Shown in pieces: positions 7,700 through 15,515 of a DNA stretch of 32,826 nt. The notes below the pieces were generated by a model. The model was given only the letters and a program-made list of their open reading frames with translations. It was not told where the DNA came from and did not search any database. The DNA is from Candidatus Moranbacteria bacterium GW2011_GWE2_35_2-. GTDB lineage: Bacteria; Patescibacteriota; Minisyncoccia; Moranbacterales; UBA9337. The position numbers were made by a program, and so were the translations under genes. The stretch is taken from contig LBQD01000001.1 in NCBI GenBank assembly GCA_000990585.1, positions 271,276 to 304,101 on the forward strand, read 5' to 3'. Within the stretch, counting starts at the first letter, position 1. Each line of letters begins with the position of its first letter.

Positions 7700-8248
7700 T
7701 TATTCTTTTTCCAAATTCTCGACAATCAAATCCGCACGCTCGTCTTTTGATAATTTTTCAAAATCCGGAAGTTCAGAAATATCCGCAATTCCCAATTTTT
7801 TAATAAAATCAAAAGAGATTTTGTACAAATATCCACGACTGTCTTTCGGATTGCTTATTCTTTCAACCAAACCGCGCATCAAAAGATTGCGCAAAATGAA
7901 ACTGGAATTAACTCCGCGAATTTCCTCGATTCCAAACCGCGCGATCGGACCACGATAAGCAATCACGGACAAAACTTCAAGCGCCGCTTTTCCTAAAGAT
8001 TCTTGCAATTCGCTTTTGACCAATCCCTCCACAAATTCGGAATTTTCCGGATTGGAAACCATTTGAACACTTTCTTCTTTTCGGATAATTCCAATTCCTC
8101 TTTTTTCTTCGGAATATTCTTTCACCAGCTCAACTAAAACATTCTCTATTTTCTCTTTTTCCTGTTTGGTTATTTTACAAATTTTGGAAACCGCTAGCGG
8201 TTCTCCGCTCACAAACAAAATACTTTCAATAATTGATTTTAGATTCAT
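7700..8248 (-). CDS. scpB: segregation and condensation protein B
   Basis: ScpB binds ScpA and Smc to form the bacterial condensin that compacts and separates chromosomes. The protein has 182 residues, normal for the family, with the two winged-helix domains expected. Signature stretches include ILFVSGEPLAVSKI near the N terminus and AALEVLSVIAYRGPIARFGIEEIRGVNSS in the second domain, then LVERISNPKDSRGYLYKIS. It follows scpA in the same direction after a 131-bp gap that contains a hairpin repeat. Smc itself is not in the window. Confidence 0.93.
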   Translation of the reverse strand: MNLKSIIESILFVSGEPLAVSKICKITKQEKEKIENVLVELVKEYSEEKRGIGIIRKEESVQMVSNPENSEFVEGLVKSELQESLGKAALEVLSVIAYRGPIARFGIEEIRGVNSSFILRNLLMRGLVERISNPKDSRGYLYKISFDFIKKLGIADISELPDFEKLSKDERADLIVENLEKE

Positions 8249-8323
8249 TTTAATTTATTAAAACTTAATTTTTTAAATGTTAGATATTGTAGCTTTATTT
8301 ATAATTTTTTAAAATCCAACATA

Positions 8324-8381
8324 AAGTATTCTGAATTCCCGCTTCCGCGAAAATGACAAAATAAGAATGCGAAGAATACTT
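8324..8381 (-). repeat. nested stem-loop with a degenerate GTCATTCCCGC-type palindromic repeat
   Basis: The scpA-scpB gap holds an outer inverted repeat, AAGTATTCT at 8324-8332 and its complement at 8373-8381. Inside it, 8331-8357 is a diverged copy of a short palindromic repeat found in many bacterial genomes (GTCATTCCCGC...GCGGGAAT type). In minus-strand RNA the inner part AUUUUCGC-GGAA-GCGGGAAU still pairs along 8 bp with two G-U pairs and a GNRA loop. It may shape the scpAB mRNA between the two genes. The right outer arm overlaps the scpA stop codon. Confidence 0.5.
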
Positions 8382-9087
8382 AAATCTCTTTATGTTTCAT
8401 CCGAATATCGCTGAACAATTCTCCTTGTTCCACGTGGATAATTCTTTGCTTGACCATTTCCAACATCGCCAAAAAAGAAACAATGACTTCCACTTTATCC
8501 GGAGCATTGGCCACCAGCTCAGCAAAAGAAGTTTCCACTTTTTGGCGCAAAAATTTTTGCAAATGGTTGATTTTCTCCTCCAATGTTATTACCTCCCCGA
8601 TCATTTCTTCTTCCAATTCTTCCACTATCGGAATATTGCTCACAACTTCCAAATATGTATCCCGCAAATCTTCGGCGGAAATATTTTCCGGCGGAAAAAA
8701 GAACGATTGCATTCCGGAAAAACTTTCCCGGGAAAAACTCTCCTTTTTGCTCGCAAGCATCTCCTGAATTTTTTTGGAAATATCTTTGAATTTCCGATAC
8801 TCCGCCAATTGCCATTCCAAATCCAAAATTTCTTCCTCTTCTTCTTCACTCAAAGTCAAAAACGGCAACATCTCTTTGGACTTGATCAAAATCAATTTCG
8901 AAGCTACCGACAAAAAATCCGCCAAACTTTCCAAGGTGATGTTTTCCCGAGATTGGATAAAATCCAAATATTGATCAGCAACAGACGCCAAACTCAGCCT
9001 GGTAATATCAAGCTCTTTTTTTTCAATCAATGACAATAAAAGATCCAAAGGACCTTCAAATTGCTTCAACTTTATTTGATAACTCAT
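8380..9087 (-). CDS. scpA: segregation and condensation protein A
   Basis: ScpA is the kleisin subunit that bridges Smc heads and binds ScpB. The protein has 235 residues, typical length. The N terminus YQIKLKQFEGPLDLLLSLIEKKELDIT is the ScpA hallmark, followed by the LADFLSVASKLILIKSKEMLP helix region. An acidic run (EEEEEEILDLEWQLAEYRKF) comes next, and the C-terminal winged-helix part ends in VIVSFLAMLEMVKQRIIHVEQGELFSDI. Transcription may begin at the promoter at 9238-9266, in which case the mRNA would pass a hairpin terminator before the start codon. Confidence 0.95.
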   Translation of the reverse strand: MSYQIKLKQFEGPLDLLLSLIEKKELDITRLSLASVADQYLDFIQSRENITLESLADFLSVASKLILIKSKEMLPFLTLSEEEEEEILDLEWQLAEYRKFKDISKKIQEMLASKKESFSRESFSGMQSFFFPPENISAEDLRDTYLEVVSNIPIVEELEEEMIGEVITLEEKINHLQKFLRQKVETSFAELVANAPDKVEVIVSFLAMLEMVKQRIIHVEQGELFSDIRMKHKEI

Positions 9088-9128
9088 AATTTCGTATTTC
9101 TAGTTTACTACATCCAAGCATTTCTGGC

Positions 9129-9170
9129 AAAAATAAAACAAGCCAGGAACTTCAGCTGAAGTTCCTGGCT
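9129..9170 (-). terminator. intrinsic terminator
   Basis: Positions 9141-9170 are a perfect 30-bp palindrome (arms AGCCAGGAACTTC, loop AGCT). On the minus strand it is followed at once by TGTTTTATTTT. This is a textbook rho-independent terminator, placed after the MFS gene and 42 bp before scpA. It could end the MFS transcript, a short RNA starting near 9231, or act as an attenuator for scpA. Confidence 0.88.
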
Positions 9171-9231
9171 CTGGACAGAGATCTCATCACCTCCCTTTGG
9201 GTTAACTTTTCGATTTCTTTAACCAAATTGC
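9130..9231 (-). ncRNA. candidate small RNA or attenuator leader
   Basis: A promoter (9238-9266) and a terminator (9129-9170) enclose about 100 nt that code for nothing convincing. The predicted RNA has a stem GGTTAA/TTAACC (9200-9205 with 9219-9224). Next comes a Shine-Dalgarno-like stretch, AAAGGGAGGTGAT (9186-9198), that contains the complement of ATCACCTCC from the 16S rRNA tail, and then the terminator hairpin. An 11-codon ORF starts at 9187 and ends inside the hairpin at 9152, but its ATG is only 2 nt from GGAGG, too close for normal initiation. The RNA status is inference from signals only. Confidence 0.45.
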
Positions 9232-9237
9232 TCCTTT

Positions 9238-9266
9238 ATTAAAGCAAATGATCAAATTTCTGTCAA
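9238..9266 (-). promoter_or_regulatory. promoter after the MFS gene
   Basis: On the minus strand a perfect -35 box TTGACA (9261-9266) and a -10 box TTTAAT (9238-9243) are exactly 17 bp apart, close to the sigma-70 consensus. The -35 box overlaps the MFS stop codon. It would drive the candidate small RNA and, if the terminator is read through, scpA. Confidence 0.7.
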
Positions 9267-10459
9267 CTTTCCTCGACTTGGCTATCCGTCAATCTTAACG
9301 CTGGCAAGAGAGCTGAAAAAATTACCAGTGTCAGAAACAAAAAAACATATTTCAAAGAAAACGCCCATAAAATTACAGTTGACACGATTGCCGCCGCGAT
9401 ATACGCCACCGGTTGCGCGGTGCGAAAAAAATCAATGACATCCGCCCGGCGATAATCCACTTGCTTATAAAAATATGAGTCGCGCAAAATTTCAACAAGC
9501 GCCGCTCCCACCCGAGTGGCAAACAAAATAACCGCCCAAACAAAAATATCTTTCGATGTATTGATAAAAAACAAAAATGAAGAAATACCTATAGTCAAAA
9601 TTGCCAAAATAATCATCTCTTTTTCTCCGATTTTTTTGTCCGCTAAAATTCCTGCCGGATACTGCACCAATACGAAAGGAACAAGCATTATCGTAAATGC
9701 AATTCCTAATTGATTCCAGGAAAATCCCAAATCAAGGAGATAAATCGGAGCATAAACCACCATCAACGCATAGAAAAAATCCAGAACAAAAGAAATATAG
9801 TATATACGAAAAATATTTTTTCGCCTAAACACTTCCAAAACCAAACTACGGATGCTTTGTCTTTTTTTAGGGAAAACCGCATTTCCCGCTCGACGCATAC
9901 CAAATATAGCAAATAATAATATAATCATTGAAAAAACAAGCGAAATGAAAAATATTCCGTCGAAATCAAACTGAATGAAAATTTTTGAAGCAAGCAATGG
10001 TCCCAAAACATATCCGGCGTTAAATACCGTCAAATAAAGTCCGCGAATTCTTCCAGACATCTTGTCGACCGAAAAACTTTCTAAAATCACATCAAGACTT
10101 GCCCAAGTAATCGACACTGAAATGAGATATAAGATCATAGCCGCGATTCCAAAAAAAGATTTCGGCAAAACAATCAAAGCGGCGACAAAAGAAATATTTG
10201 CGACCATTGAGAAGAAAAAAACGAAAACACTTCCGGTTTTTTGCGTGAGCTTGTACAAATTAAGCAAAATGAACAGAACCGCTGCAAAACTCACAAAATA
10301 AAAAATTCCCACATTTTCCGTTCCAGAAGATTCTTTGAAATAAGTCGAAACGGTATATGCCAAAACTGACTGAGAAAAACCCATCAAAAAACCGACAACA
10401 TTAACAACCCGCACTCTTATCCGATCCAATTTTTCCTGATGCTTTGATTTTTTTTTCAT
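9263..10459 (-). CDS. major facilitator superfamily transporter
   Basis: The protein has 398 residues and is a 12-helix-type membrane protein. The hydrophobic segments run from about residue 20 (VVGFLMGFSQSVLAYTVS) to about 385, with a polar middle loop near residues 190-215 (RRAGNAVFPKKRQSIRSLVLEVFRRKN). The segment VLVQYPAGILADKKIGEKE is the MFS loop motif (G-x-L-A-D-K). The cytoplasmic N terminus is Lys-rich. The substrate cannot be read from the sequence. It starts 22 bp after aspS and is the last gene before the terminator at 9129-9170. Confidence 0.85.
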   Translation of the reverse strand: MKKKSKHQEKLDRIRVRVVNVVGFLMGFSQSVLAYTVSTYFKESSGTENVGIFYFVSFAAVLFILLNLYKLTQKTGSVFVFFFSMVANISFVAALIVLPKSFFGIAAMILYLISVSITWASLDVILESFSVDKMSGRIRGLYLTVFNAGYVLGPLLASKIFIQFDFDGIFFISLVFSMIILLFAIFGMRRAGNAVFPKKRQSIRSLVLEVFRRKNIFRIYYISFVLDFFYALMVVYAPIYLLDLGFSWNQLGIAFTIMLVPFVLVQYPAGILADKKIGEKEMIILAILTIGISSFLFFINTSKDIFVWAVILFATRVGAALVEILRDSYFYKQVDYRRADVIDFFRTAQPVAYIAAAIVSTVILWAFSLKYVFLFLTLVIFSALLPALRLTDSQVEES

Positions 10460-10481
10460 TTTTGTTTCTACGCTTTTATTT

Positions 10482-11801
10482 TTACGGCGTAAGGCGTTTT
10501 ACGTCTCTTGGGAAGAGAACCGCTTCTTTGATACTGGCAAGTCCCAGAATTTTTTGCACGATTCTTTCGCTTCCAAGTCCCCAGCCTCCATGCGGCGGCA
10601 TTCCATGGCGAAAAATATCCAAATAATGTTTGAAATCTTTCGGATTAAGCCCGTGTTTCTTGATACTGTTTTCCAACTGATTAAAATCATGAATTCTTTG
10701 TCCTCCGGTAGCGATTTCCACTCCACGAAAAAGCAAGTCAAAGCTTTCGGTATATTGCGGATCCTTGCTCGGCATAGTATAAAAAGGCCGCACACTGGCT
10801 GGATAATGCGTCAAAAAAATCAAATCACTTCCATATTTTTCTTTCGCCCACTGACAAATCAAACGCTCTCCTTCCGGATCAATATCCACTTTTTCCACTT
10901 TCTTGCCAAATTCTTTTTCCAAAATCGCCAGCGCCTCGGTCAATTTTATTCGAGGAATAGTTTTTATTTCCGGCACGCTCGCTCCGTATTTCTCCAGCTC
11001 ATCCTGGCAAGTATCCCCGATGAACTTGAAAATATACGCCATGGCTTTTTCCATCTGCGCCATAATATCCTCAAAACTTTCAATAAACCCCATTTCCGCA
11101 TCCAGACTCACATATTCATTCACATGCCGAGTGGTATAATGCGGTTCGGCTCGAAATACCGTTCCAATTTCAAAAACTCGCTCAAAAAGACCGACTCCTG
11201 CTTGTTTGTAAAATTGCGGACTTTGCGCTAAAAAAGCATCCCGGTCAAAATATTTTATTTTGAAAAAATTTGCACCTCCTTCAGTTGCTGAACTAAGAAT
11301 CTTGGGACTTTTTATTTCCAGAAAATCCTTGCTTCGCAAAAAATCTCCGTACGATTGGATCAATCGGGCATATATCTTGAAAATAGCGTTAATTTTGTCG
11401 TTGCGGACAGTGAGTGAACGATAATTAAGAAGCGTTTCTAAGTTCAAATTCATCTCATCAACAGAAACATCCACAGGCAAATCATCCTTAGTGGCCGAAA
11501 TTATTGAAAATTTTCCTGCTTCAATCTCCACACTTCCTGTAGAAATTTTTTCATTCGCTGCGCCTCCAGGACGAGACTTTGCCAAACCTTCAATATCAAC
11601 AACAAACTCACTTCGCGCTTGCTTTGCCATCTCATAAGCTTCTTCTTTATCCGGAATAATCACCACCTGGACCACTCCACTTCGATCACGGACATCCATA
11701 AAAATCAATTTTCCATGATCCCTTCTATTTTTAACCCAACCCTTGATTCGAATATTTTGCCCTATTTTTTCCGAAGCATCTTTAATTATCGTTCTTTCCA
11801 T
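10482..11801 (-). CDS. aspS: aspartyl-tRNA synthetase, archaeal/eukaryotic type
   Basis: The enzyme attaches Asp to tRNA, and the non-discriminating form also acts on tRNA-Asn. The protein has 439 residues, far shorter than bacterial AspRS (about 590), and it lacks the bacterial inserted domain. It resembles archaeal-type enzymes. An N-terminal OB-fold anticodon-binding domain (GWVKNRRDHGKLIFMDVRD) is followed by a class II core with ATEGGANFFKIKYFDRDAF, motif 2 FRAEPHYTTRHVNEY and motif 3 GLGSERIVQKIL. By my manual alignment Lys24 falls where archaeal enzymes usually have Trp or His, a site linked to Asp/Asn discrimination, so specificity cannot be predicted. It starts 4 bp after the response-regulator gene. 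Confidence 0.88.
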   Translation of the reverse strand: MERTIIKDASEKIGQNIRIKGWVKNRRDHGKLIFMDVRDRSGVVQVVIIPDKEEAYEMAKQARSEFVVDIEGLAKSRPGGAANEKISTGSVEIEAGKFSIISATKDDLPVDVSVDEMNLNLETLLNYRSLTVRNDKINAIFKIYARLIQSYGDFLRSKDFLEIKSPKILSSATEGGANFFKIKYFDRDAFLAQSPQFYKQAGVGLFERVFEIGTVFRAEPHYTTRHVNEYVSLDAEMGFIESFEDIMAQMEKAMAYIFKFIGDTCQDELEKYGASVPEIKTIPRIKLTEALAILEKEFGKKVEKVDIDPEGERLICQWAKEKYGSDLIFLTHYPASVRPFYTMPSKDPQYTESFDLLFRGVEIATGGQRIHDFNQLENSIKKHGLNPKDFKHYLDIFRHGMPPHGGWGLGSERIVQKILGLASIKEAVLFPRDVKRLTP

Positions 11802-11805
11802 ATTT

Positions 11806-12171
11806 TTATTGTTTCATAATTTTTTTAATTTCTGCCAATACTTCTTCCGGCGTAAATTGAGATTTGCGAATAAAGCCGTCCGCTCCTAATCGAAATGCTT
11901 CCTTTTGATTTTCTTCCTCATTAAGATTACTAAAAATCACAACTTTTGCCTCAGGAGAATAATTCTCTTTTTTTATTTGCTTGAGCAATTCCATTCCTCC
12001 GATTTCAGGAAAAACCAAATCAAGCAAAATCAAATCAAATTTCCCTTCTCTAACTTTTTTCAAGACTTCTTTTCCTCCGGTTGCAATCGCAACTTCATAT
12101 TTTGAAATTTCGAACTTTTTTTGATAGATATCCGCAATCATCGAATCATCTTCTGCCAATAAAATCTTCAT
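11806..12171 (-). CDS. single-domain response regulator (CheY-like receiver)
   Basis: The protein has 121 residues and is a receiver domain with no output domain. The acidic pocket is Asp8/Asp9 (LLAEDDS), the phosphorylation site is Asp51 (LILLDLVFPEIGG), and the conserved switch residues are Ser81 (IFSN) and Lys103 (IRKS). Such proteins relay phosphate or act by protein-protein contact. No histidine kinase lies nearby. It precedes aspS by 4 bp, an unusual partner, which probably reflects operon packing and not function. Confidence 0.92.
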   Translation of the reverse strand: MKILLAEDDSMIADIYQKKFEISKYEVAIATGGKEVLKKVREGKFDLILLDLVFPEIGGMELLKQIKKENYSPEAKVVIFSNLNEEENQKEAFRLGADGFIRKSQFTPEEVLAEIKKIMKQ

Positions 12172-12196
12172 AACGTAAAAAGGAGAACTTTACATA

Positions 12197-12232
12197 TTTA
12201 TATACACTGTCTCTAGCGTACATCAAGACAGT
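12197..12232 (-). promoter_or_regulatory. promoter-like element before the response regulator
   Basis: On the minus strand TTGATG (12221-12226) and TATAAA (12197-12202) are 18 bp apart, upstream of the start at 12171. The stretch between the boxes is flanked by an inverted repeat, ACTGTCT (12206-12212) and AGACAGT (12226-12232), that could be an operator. No terminator is seen after ispH in this gap. The match is moderate. Confidence 0.4.
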
Positions 12233-12265
12233 CATTTTTTCAAGCGCCGTGTATACATACAAAAA

Positions 12266-13138
12266 TCACAGACTCTTCAAATAAACCATCACATCCTCAA
12301 TAATCCACTTCGGAGAAGATGCGCCAGCGGTTACTCCGATTTTTTGGCAATTGTCAAACCATTCTTTCTTAATATCATATTTCCTTTGGATAAAATATGA
12401 TCTGGAATTTATTTTTTTGGATATTTCCCATAACCGGTTTGAATTGGCGCTTTCCGGGGAACCGATTATTATTACCGCATCATTTCTTTTTGCCAATTCC
12501 TTCACTTCATTTTGTCTGTTTTGCGTTGCCAAACAAATCGTATCTACCAACTCCACATCACTATATTTACCCCTAATGAAATCAGAAACTTTTTTCACAA
12601 AATCTTGACTCTGCGTAGTCTGAGAAATTATTGCAACCTTTTTGGAAACATCCAATCTCAACTTTTTCAAATCCAAAATATTTTCTACAAAAACAGCTTT
12701 CTTTTTCGCCCATTCATAAATCCCCTTTACTTCCTTGTGATCCTTTTCCCCTACAATCACAATCTGATATAATCGATCAAAAAAAACCCGCGCCAATCTC
12801 TGCACCTTTGTCACTTTTGGGCAAGTTGTGTCTACGATATCTACTCCTTTCTTTTTTGCCAATTCATAAATTTTCGGACCCATACCATGCGCGGTAATAA
12901 CAAGCGTGCCGATTTTTTTGTCCGCGTATTCAAATATTTCTTCCAATCTTTCTCCGGGCTTGATATTTCCAATCCCCAGTTGCTCAATTTTTTTCACCAC
13001 ATCTTCGTTGTGCACCAAAGAACCCAGCACATATATAGGCTTCTTTATCATCGGATCATCGGCTATTTTTTTCACGATGTTATACGCACGATCAACGCCA
13101 TCGCAAAATCCGGCATATTTACTAAGTGTTACTTCCAT
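12266..13138 (-). CDS. ispH: 4-hydroxy-3-methylbut-2-enyl diphosphate reductase
   Basis: IspH is the last enzyme of the MEP isoprenoid pathway and makes IPP and DMAPP using a [4Fe-4S] cluster. The protein has 290 residues. The three cluster cysteines are Cys12 (GFCDGVDRA), Cys106 (TTCPKVTKV) and Cys202 (TICLATQNRQ). Substrate-binding residues are visible at His43, His84, and His134 with Glu136 (DHKEV, where GHPEV is more usual). The ESANSNRL segment matches the SxN substrate motif, and VTAGASSPKWIIEDV closes the protein. It starts 8 bp after rmuC, the last gene of the proS unit. Other MEP genes are not in the window. Confidence 0.95.
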   Translation of the reverse strand: MEVTLSKYAGFCDGVDRAYNIVKKIADDPMIKKPIYVLGSLVHNEDVVKKIEQLGIGNIKPGERLEEIFEYADKKIGTLVITAHGMGPKIYELAKKKGVDIVDTTCPKVTKVQRLARVFFDRLYQIVIVGEKDHKEVKGIYEWAKKKAVFVENILDLKKLRLDVSKKVAIISQTTQSQDFVKKVSDFIRGKYSDVELVDTICLATQNRQNEVKELAKRNDAVIIIGSPESANSNRLWEISKKINSRSYFIQRKYDIKKEWFDNCQKIGVTAGASSPKWIIEDVMVYLKSL

Positions 13139-13146
13139 ATATTTAT

Positions 13147-14229
13147 CTACTCCATACTCGGTTTATCTAAAATCATCGGCTCGATTATTTTTTCCGTATC
13201 GGCAATCTTTACCACATCCTTGTCAATCTTGTTCAATTCTTTATAGCCATTATTATAATGACTCACTGTTGTTGACATACTGTTTCCTAATTTTTTATAG
13301 AAATCCTCAAAGGCAACAATATGCTTTCCTAACCTTTCCACATTTCCTCGAATTTCCTTGGCACTTTCTTCAATTTGCATCGCACGCAATCCTTGAAGCA
13401 CAGTTTGCAAATATGCCAAAAAGGAAGTTGGGGAAACAATTACTACGTGTTTGTCTCGGAAAGCATACTCAATCATACTGCGCGTGTCAACCTTGACCGC
13501 CCCAACCTTATTTATAAGCAAATCATAATAAATCGCTTCGGAAGGAATAAACATAAAAGCAAATTCCATCGTTCCCTCTTCCGGTTTGATATATTTGGAA
13601 GTTTCATCAATTCTATTTTTCAAATCCTGCTTGAACATTTTTTCCAATCTTTCTTTTTCAGTTTCATCGTTTTTACATTCAAGAATTCGCTGGTAATTTT
13701 CCAAAGAAAATTTGGAATCAATCGGAACTATTTTTTCCTTCACAAAAACAACCGCATCCACAATATCGCCGTTCTTGAATTCATATTGCATTTGATATGA
13801 TCCGACCGGTAAAACATTTTTCAAAGTATCTTCCAAAAAATATTCTCCGAGAATTCCTCTTTGTTTTGGATTTTTGAGAATATCCTCCAATCCTCTAAGT
13901 TGCTCGGAAAACCCCATCACTTGTTTATTGGTTTCTTCCAACTTGGACAATTTCTCTGTAATCTCTCTTATTTGCTCCACCGACTGCCGATGCATTCCTT
14001 GCACAAAACGGCTACTGCTCTCCAAGCTGTCTTGCGTAGTTTTGTGTGTTTGCGAAAGTTTGTTGTCCACTGCCTGACGGAGCTGTTCATTCTGTTGAGA
14101 AAGCATTGAAATCCTTTCAAGTGTCGCCGAAATTTTTTCATCATTTCTGGTATCATCTTTCCTATTTAGAAGAAGATAAATAACAACAGCAATTCCAATA
14201 ATAAGTAAAATCAAAAGTATATTTTGCAT
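13147..14229 (-). CDS. rmuC: RmuC family DNA recombination protein
   Basis: The protein has 360 residues. An N-terminal membrane anchor spans about residues 4-22 (ILLILLIIGIAVVIYLLL). A coiled-coil region follows at about 35-125, rich in Gln and Glu. The RmuC domain begins near GILGEYFLEDTLKNVLP, with DAVVFVKEKIVPIDSKFSLENYQ and FMFIPSEAIYYDLL. The family is thought to limit recombination at inverted repeats and carries a nuclease-like fold, but its mechanism is not settled. It lies between proS (14 bp) and ispH (8 bp). Confidence 0.9.
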   Translation of the reverse strand: MQNILLILLIIGIAVVIYLLLNRKDDTRNDEKISATLERISMLSQQNEQLRQAVDNKLSQTHKTTQDSLESSSRFVQGMHRQSVEQIREITEKLSKLEETNKQVMGFSEQLRGLEDILKNPKQRGILGEYFLEDTLKNVLPVGSYQMQYEFKNGDIVDAVVFVKEKIVPIDSKFSLENYQRILECKNDETEKERLEKMFKQDLKNRIDETSKYIKPEEGTMEFAFMFIPSEAIYYDLLINKVGAVKVDTRSMIEYAFRDKHVVIVSPTSFLAYLQTVLQGLRAMQIEESAKEIRGNVERLGKHIVAFEDFYKKLGNSMSTTVSHYNNGYKELNKIDKDVVKIADTEKIIEPMILDKPSME

Positions 14230-14243
14230 AATTTCTATTCGAC

Positions 14244-15485
14244 CTATTTATTTTCTAAAATTTCTACTAACTTCTCAATTTCGACAATCTCACTTTCCTG
14301 ACTATTTCTCCTCTTTATTTCCACCCCGCCTTTTTCCAATGATTTTCCACTCACCACGATTCTCCAAGGAATTCCAATCAAATCACTGTCGGCAAACTTC
14401 TCTCCGGCTCGCACATCGCGATCATCAAACAACACTTCGATTCCTTTTTCTCGCAAAATATTGTAAATTTTTTCCGCTTCCTCGTCTTGATTTAATGAAA
14501 TCAAATGAACAACAAAAGGCGCTACCGCCTCCGGCCAGATAATTCCTTTTTCATCATTATACGACTCAACAACAACTCCCATCAATCTGGAAATTCCAAT
14601 GCCATATGAACCCATAAAAACAAATTGCTCTTCTCCTTTCTCATCTTTATATTTCAAATCGAACGGTTCGGAAAATCTATGTCCAAGAGAAAAGATATTC
14701 CCAACCTCAATCGCTTTTTTTTCAATCAGCTTATTTTTATCCAAACCAAGGTCTTTTAATACCTCGTCGTTATAGACCTCTTTGTTGACGGCAATATTTT
14801 TTTCTTCGTCAATATAAATCAAATCTTCCCCTGCCTCGCTCACCGTCTGAAATTCGTGAGAATATTTCGAAAAAGATCCTCCGGAAGCAAAAGTCATAAA
14901 TGTTTTTTCTCCCAATCCAACTCGATCAAAAACATTTTTGTAAGCGATTTTAGATTTTTCATAATATTCATTATGCTCCATTTCATCTTTGGAAAAAGAA
15001 TACAACGCTTTCCAAAAAAATTCCCTACCCCGCATAATGCCGGATTTGGCTCGCGCCTCATTGCGAAATACTGTCCGAATGTCATATACGTAAACAGGCA
15101 AATCTTTGTGCGATGAAATGAAATTTTTCATCATATTCGCCATTGGTTCTTCGTGCGTAAACGCCAGCGCCAATTCTGATCCATTTTTCAGTTTAGTCTT
15201 AAACCAATTGTCCACCACTGCATCGCTCCACCTATTGGTTTTCTCCCAAACCTCTTGTTTTTGCAGAGCCGTCGATTGCAGTTCCACTCCTCCGGTCGCA
15301 TTCATTTCTTCTCTGACGATATTAGCGATTTTATTTATCACACGAAGCCCCAAAGGCAAAATGGAATAAACCCCTGCCATTTCTTTGTTAATAAATCCGG
15401 CGCGAATCAAAAGCCGGGCATTCAAACTCACCTCATCTTTCGGCGCTTCTTTTCTAGTTTTGGTAAACAATTTCGATTGCCGCAT
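14244..15485 (-). CDS. proS: prolyl-tRNA synthetase lacking the inserted editing domain
   Basis: The enzyme charges tRNA-Pro. The protein has 413 residues, against about 570 in the common bacterial form. The class II core is present: motif 1 region LPLGLRVINKIANIVREEM, motif 2 TVFRNEARAKSGIMRGREF, motif 3 GSYGIGISRLMGVV (291-304), and a C-terminal anticodon-binding domain (VLFDDRDVRAGEKFADSDLIGIPWRIVVSGKSL). Only about 50 residues (195-250) lie where the INS editing domain would be, so mischarged Ala-tRNA would not be edited in cis. The VGNIFSLGHRFSEPF segment is retained. It follows the coiled-coil gene by 30 bp. Confidence 0.93.
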   Translation of the reverse strand: MRQSKLFTKTRKEAPKDEVSLNARLLIRAGFINKEMAGVYSILPLGLRVINKIANIVREEMNATGGVELQSTALQKQEVWEKTNRWSDAVVDNWFKTKLKNGSELALAFTHEEPMANMMKNFISSHKDLPVYVYDIRTVFRNEARAKSGIMRGREFFWKALYSFSKDEMEHNEYYEKSKIAYKNVFDRVGLGEKTFMTFASGGSFSKYSHEFQTVSEAGEDLIYIDEEKNIAVNKEVYNDEVLKDLGLDKNKLIEKKAIEVGNIFSLGHRFSEPFDLKYKDEKGEEQFVFMGSYGIGISRLMGVVVESYNDEKGIIWPEAVAPFVVHLISLNQDEEAEKIYNILREKGIEVLFDDRDVRAGEKFADSDLIGIPWRIVVSGKSLEKGGVEIKRRNSQESEIVEIEKLVEILENK

Positions 15486-15515
15486 AAATATTTTTCAAAA
15501 AAATAATGTTTGAAT

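Noticed and set aside
9152-9187. Real 11-residue peptide gene after the strong Shine-Dalgarno-like stretch
   Set aside because: The ATG is only 2 nt from GGAGG, and the ORF ends within the terminator stem. Kept only as a possible leader.
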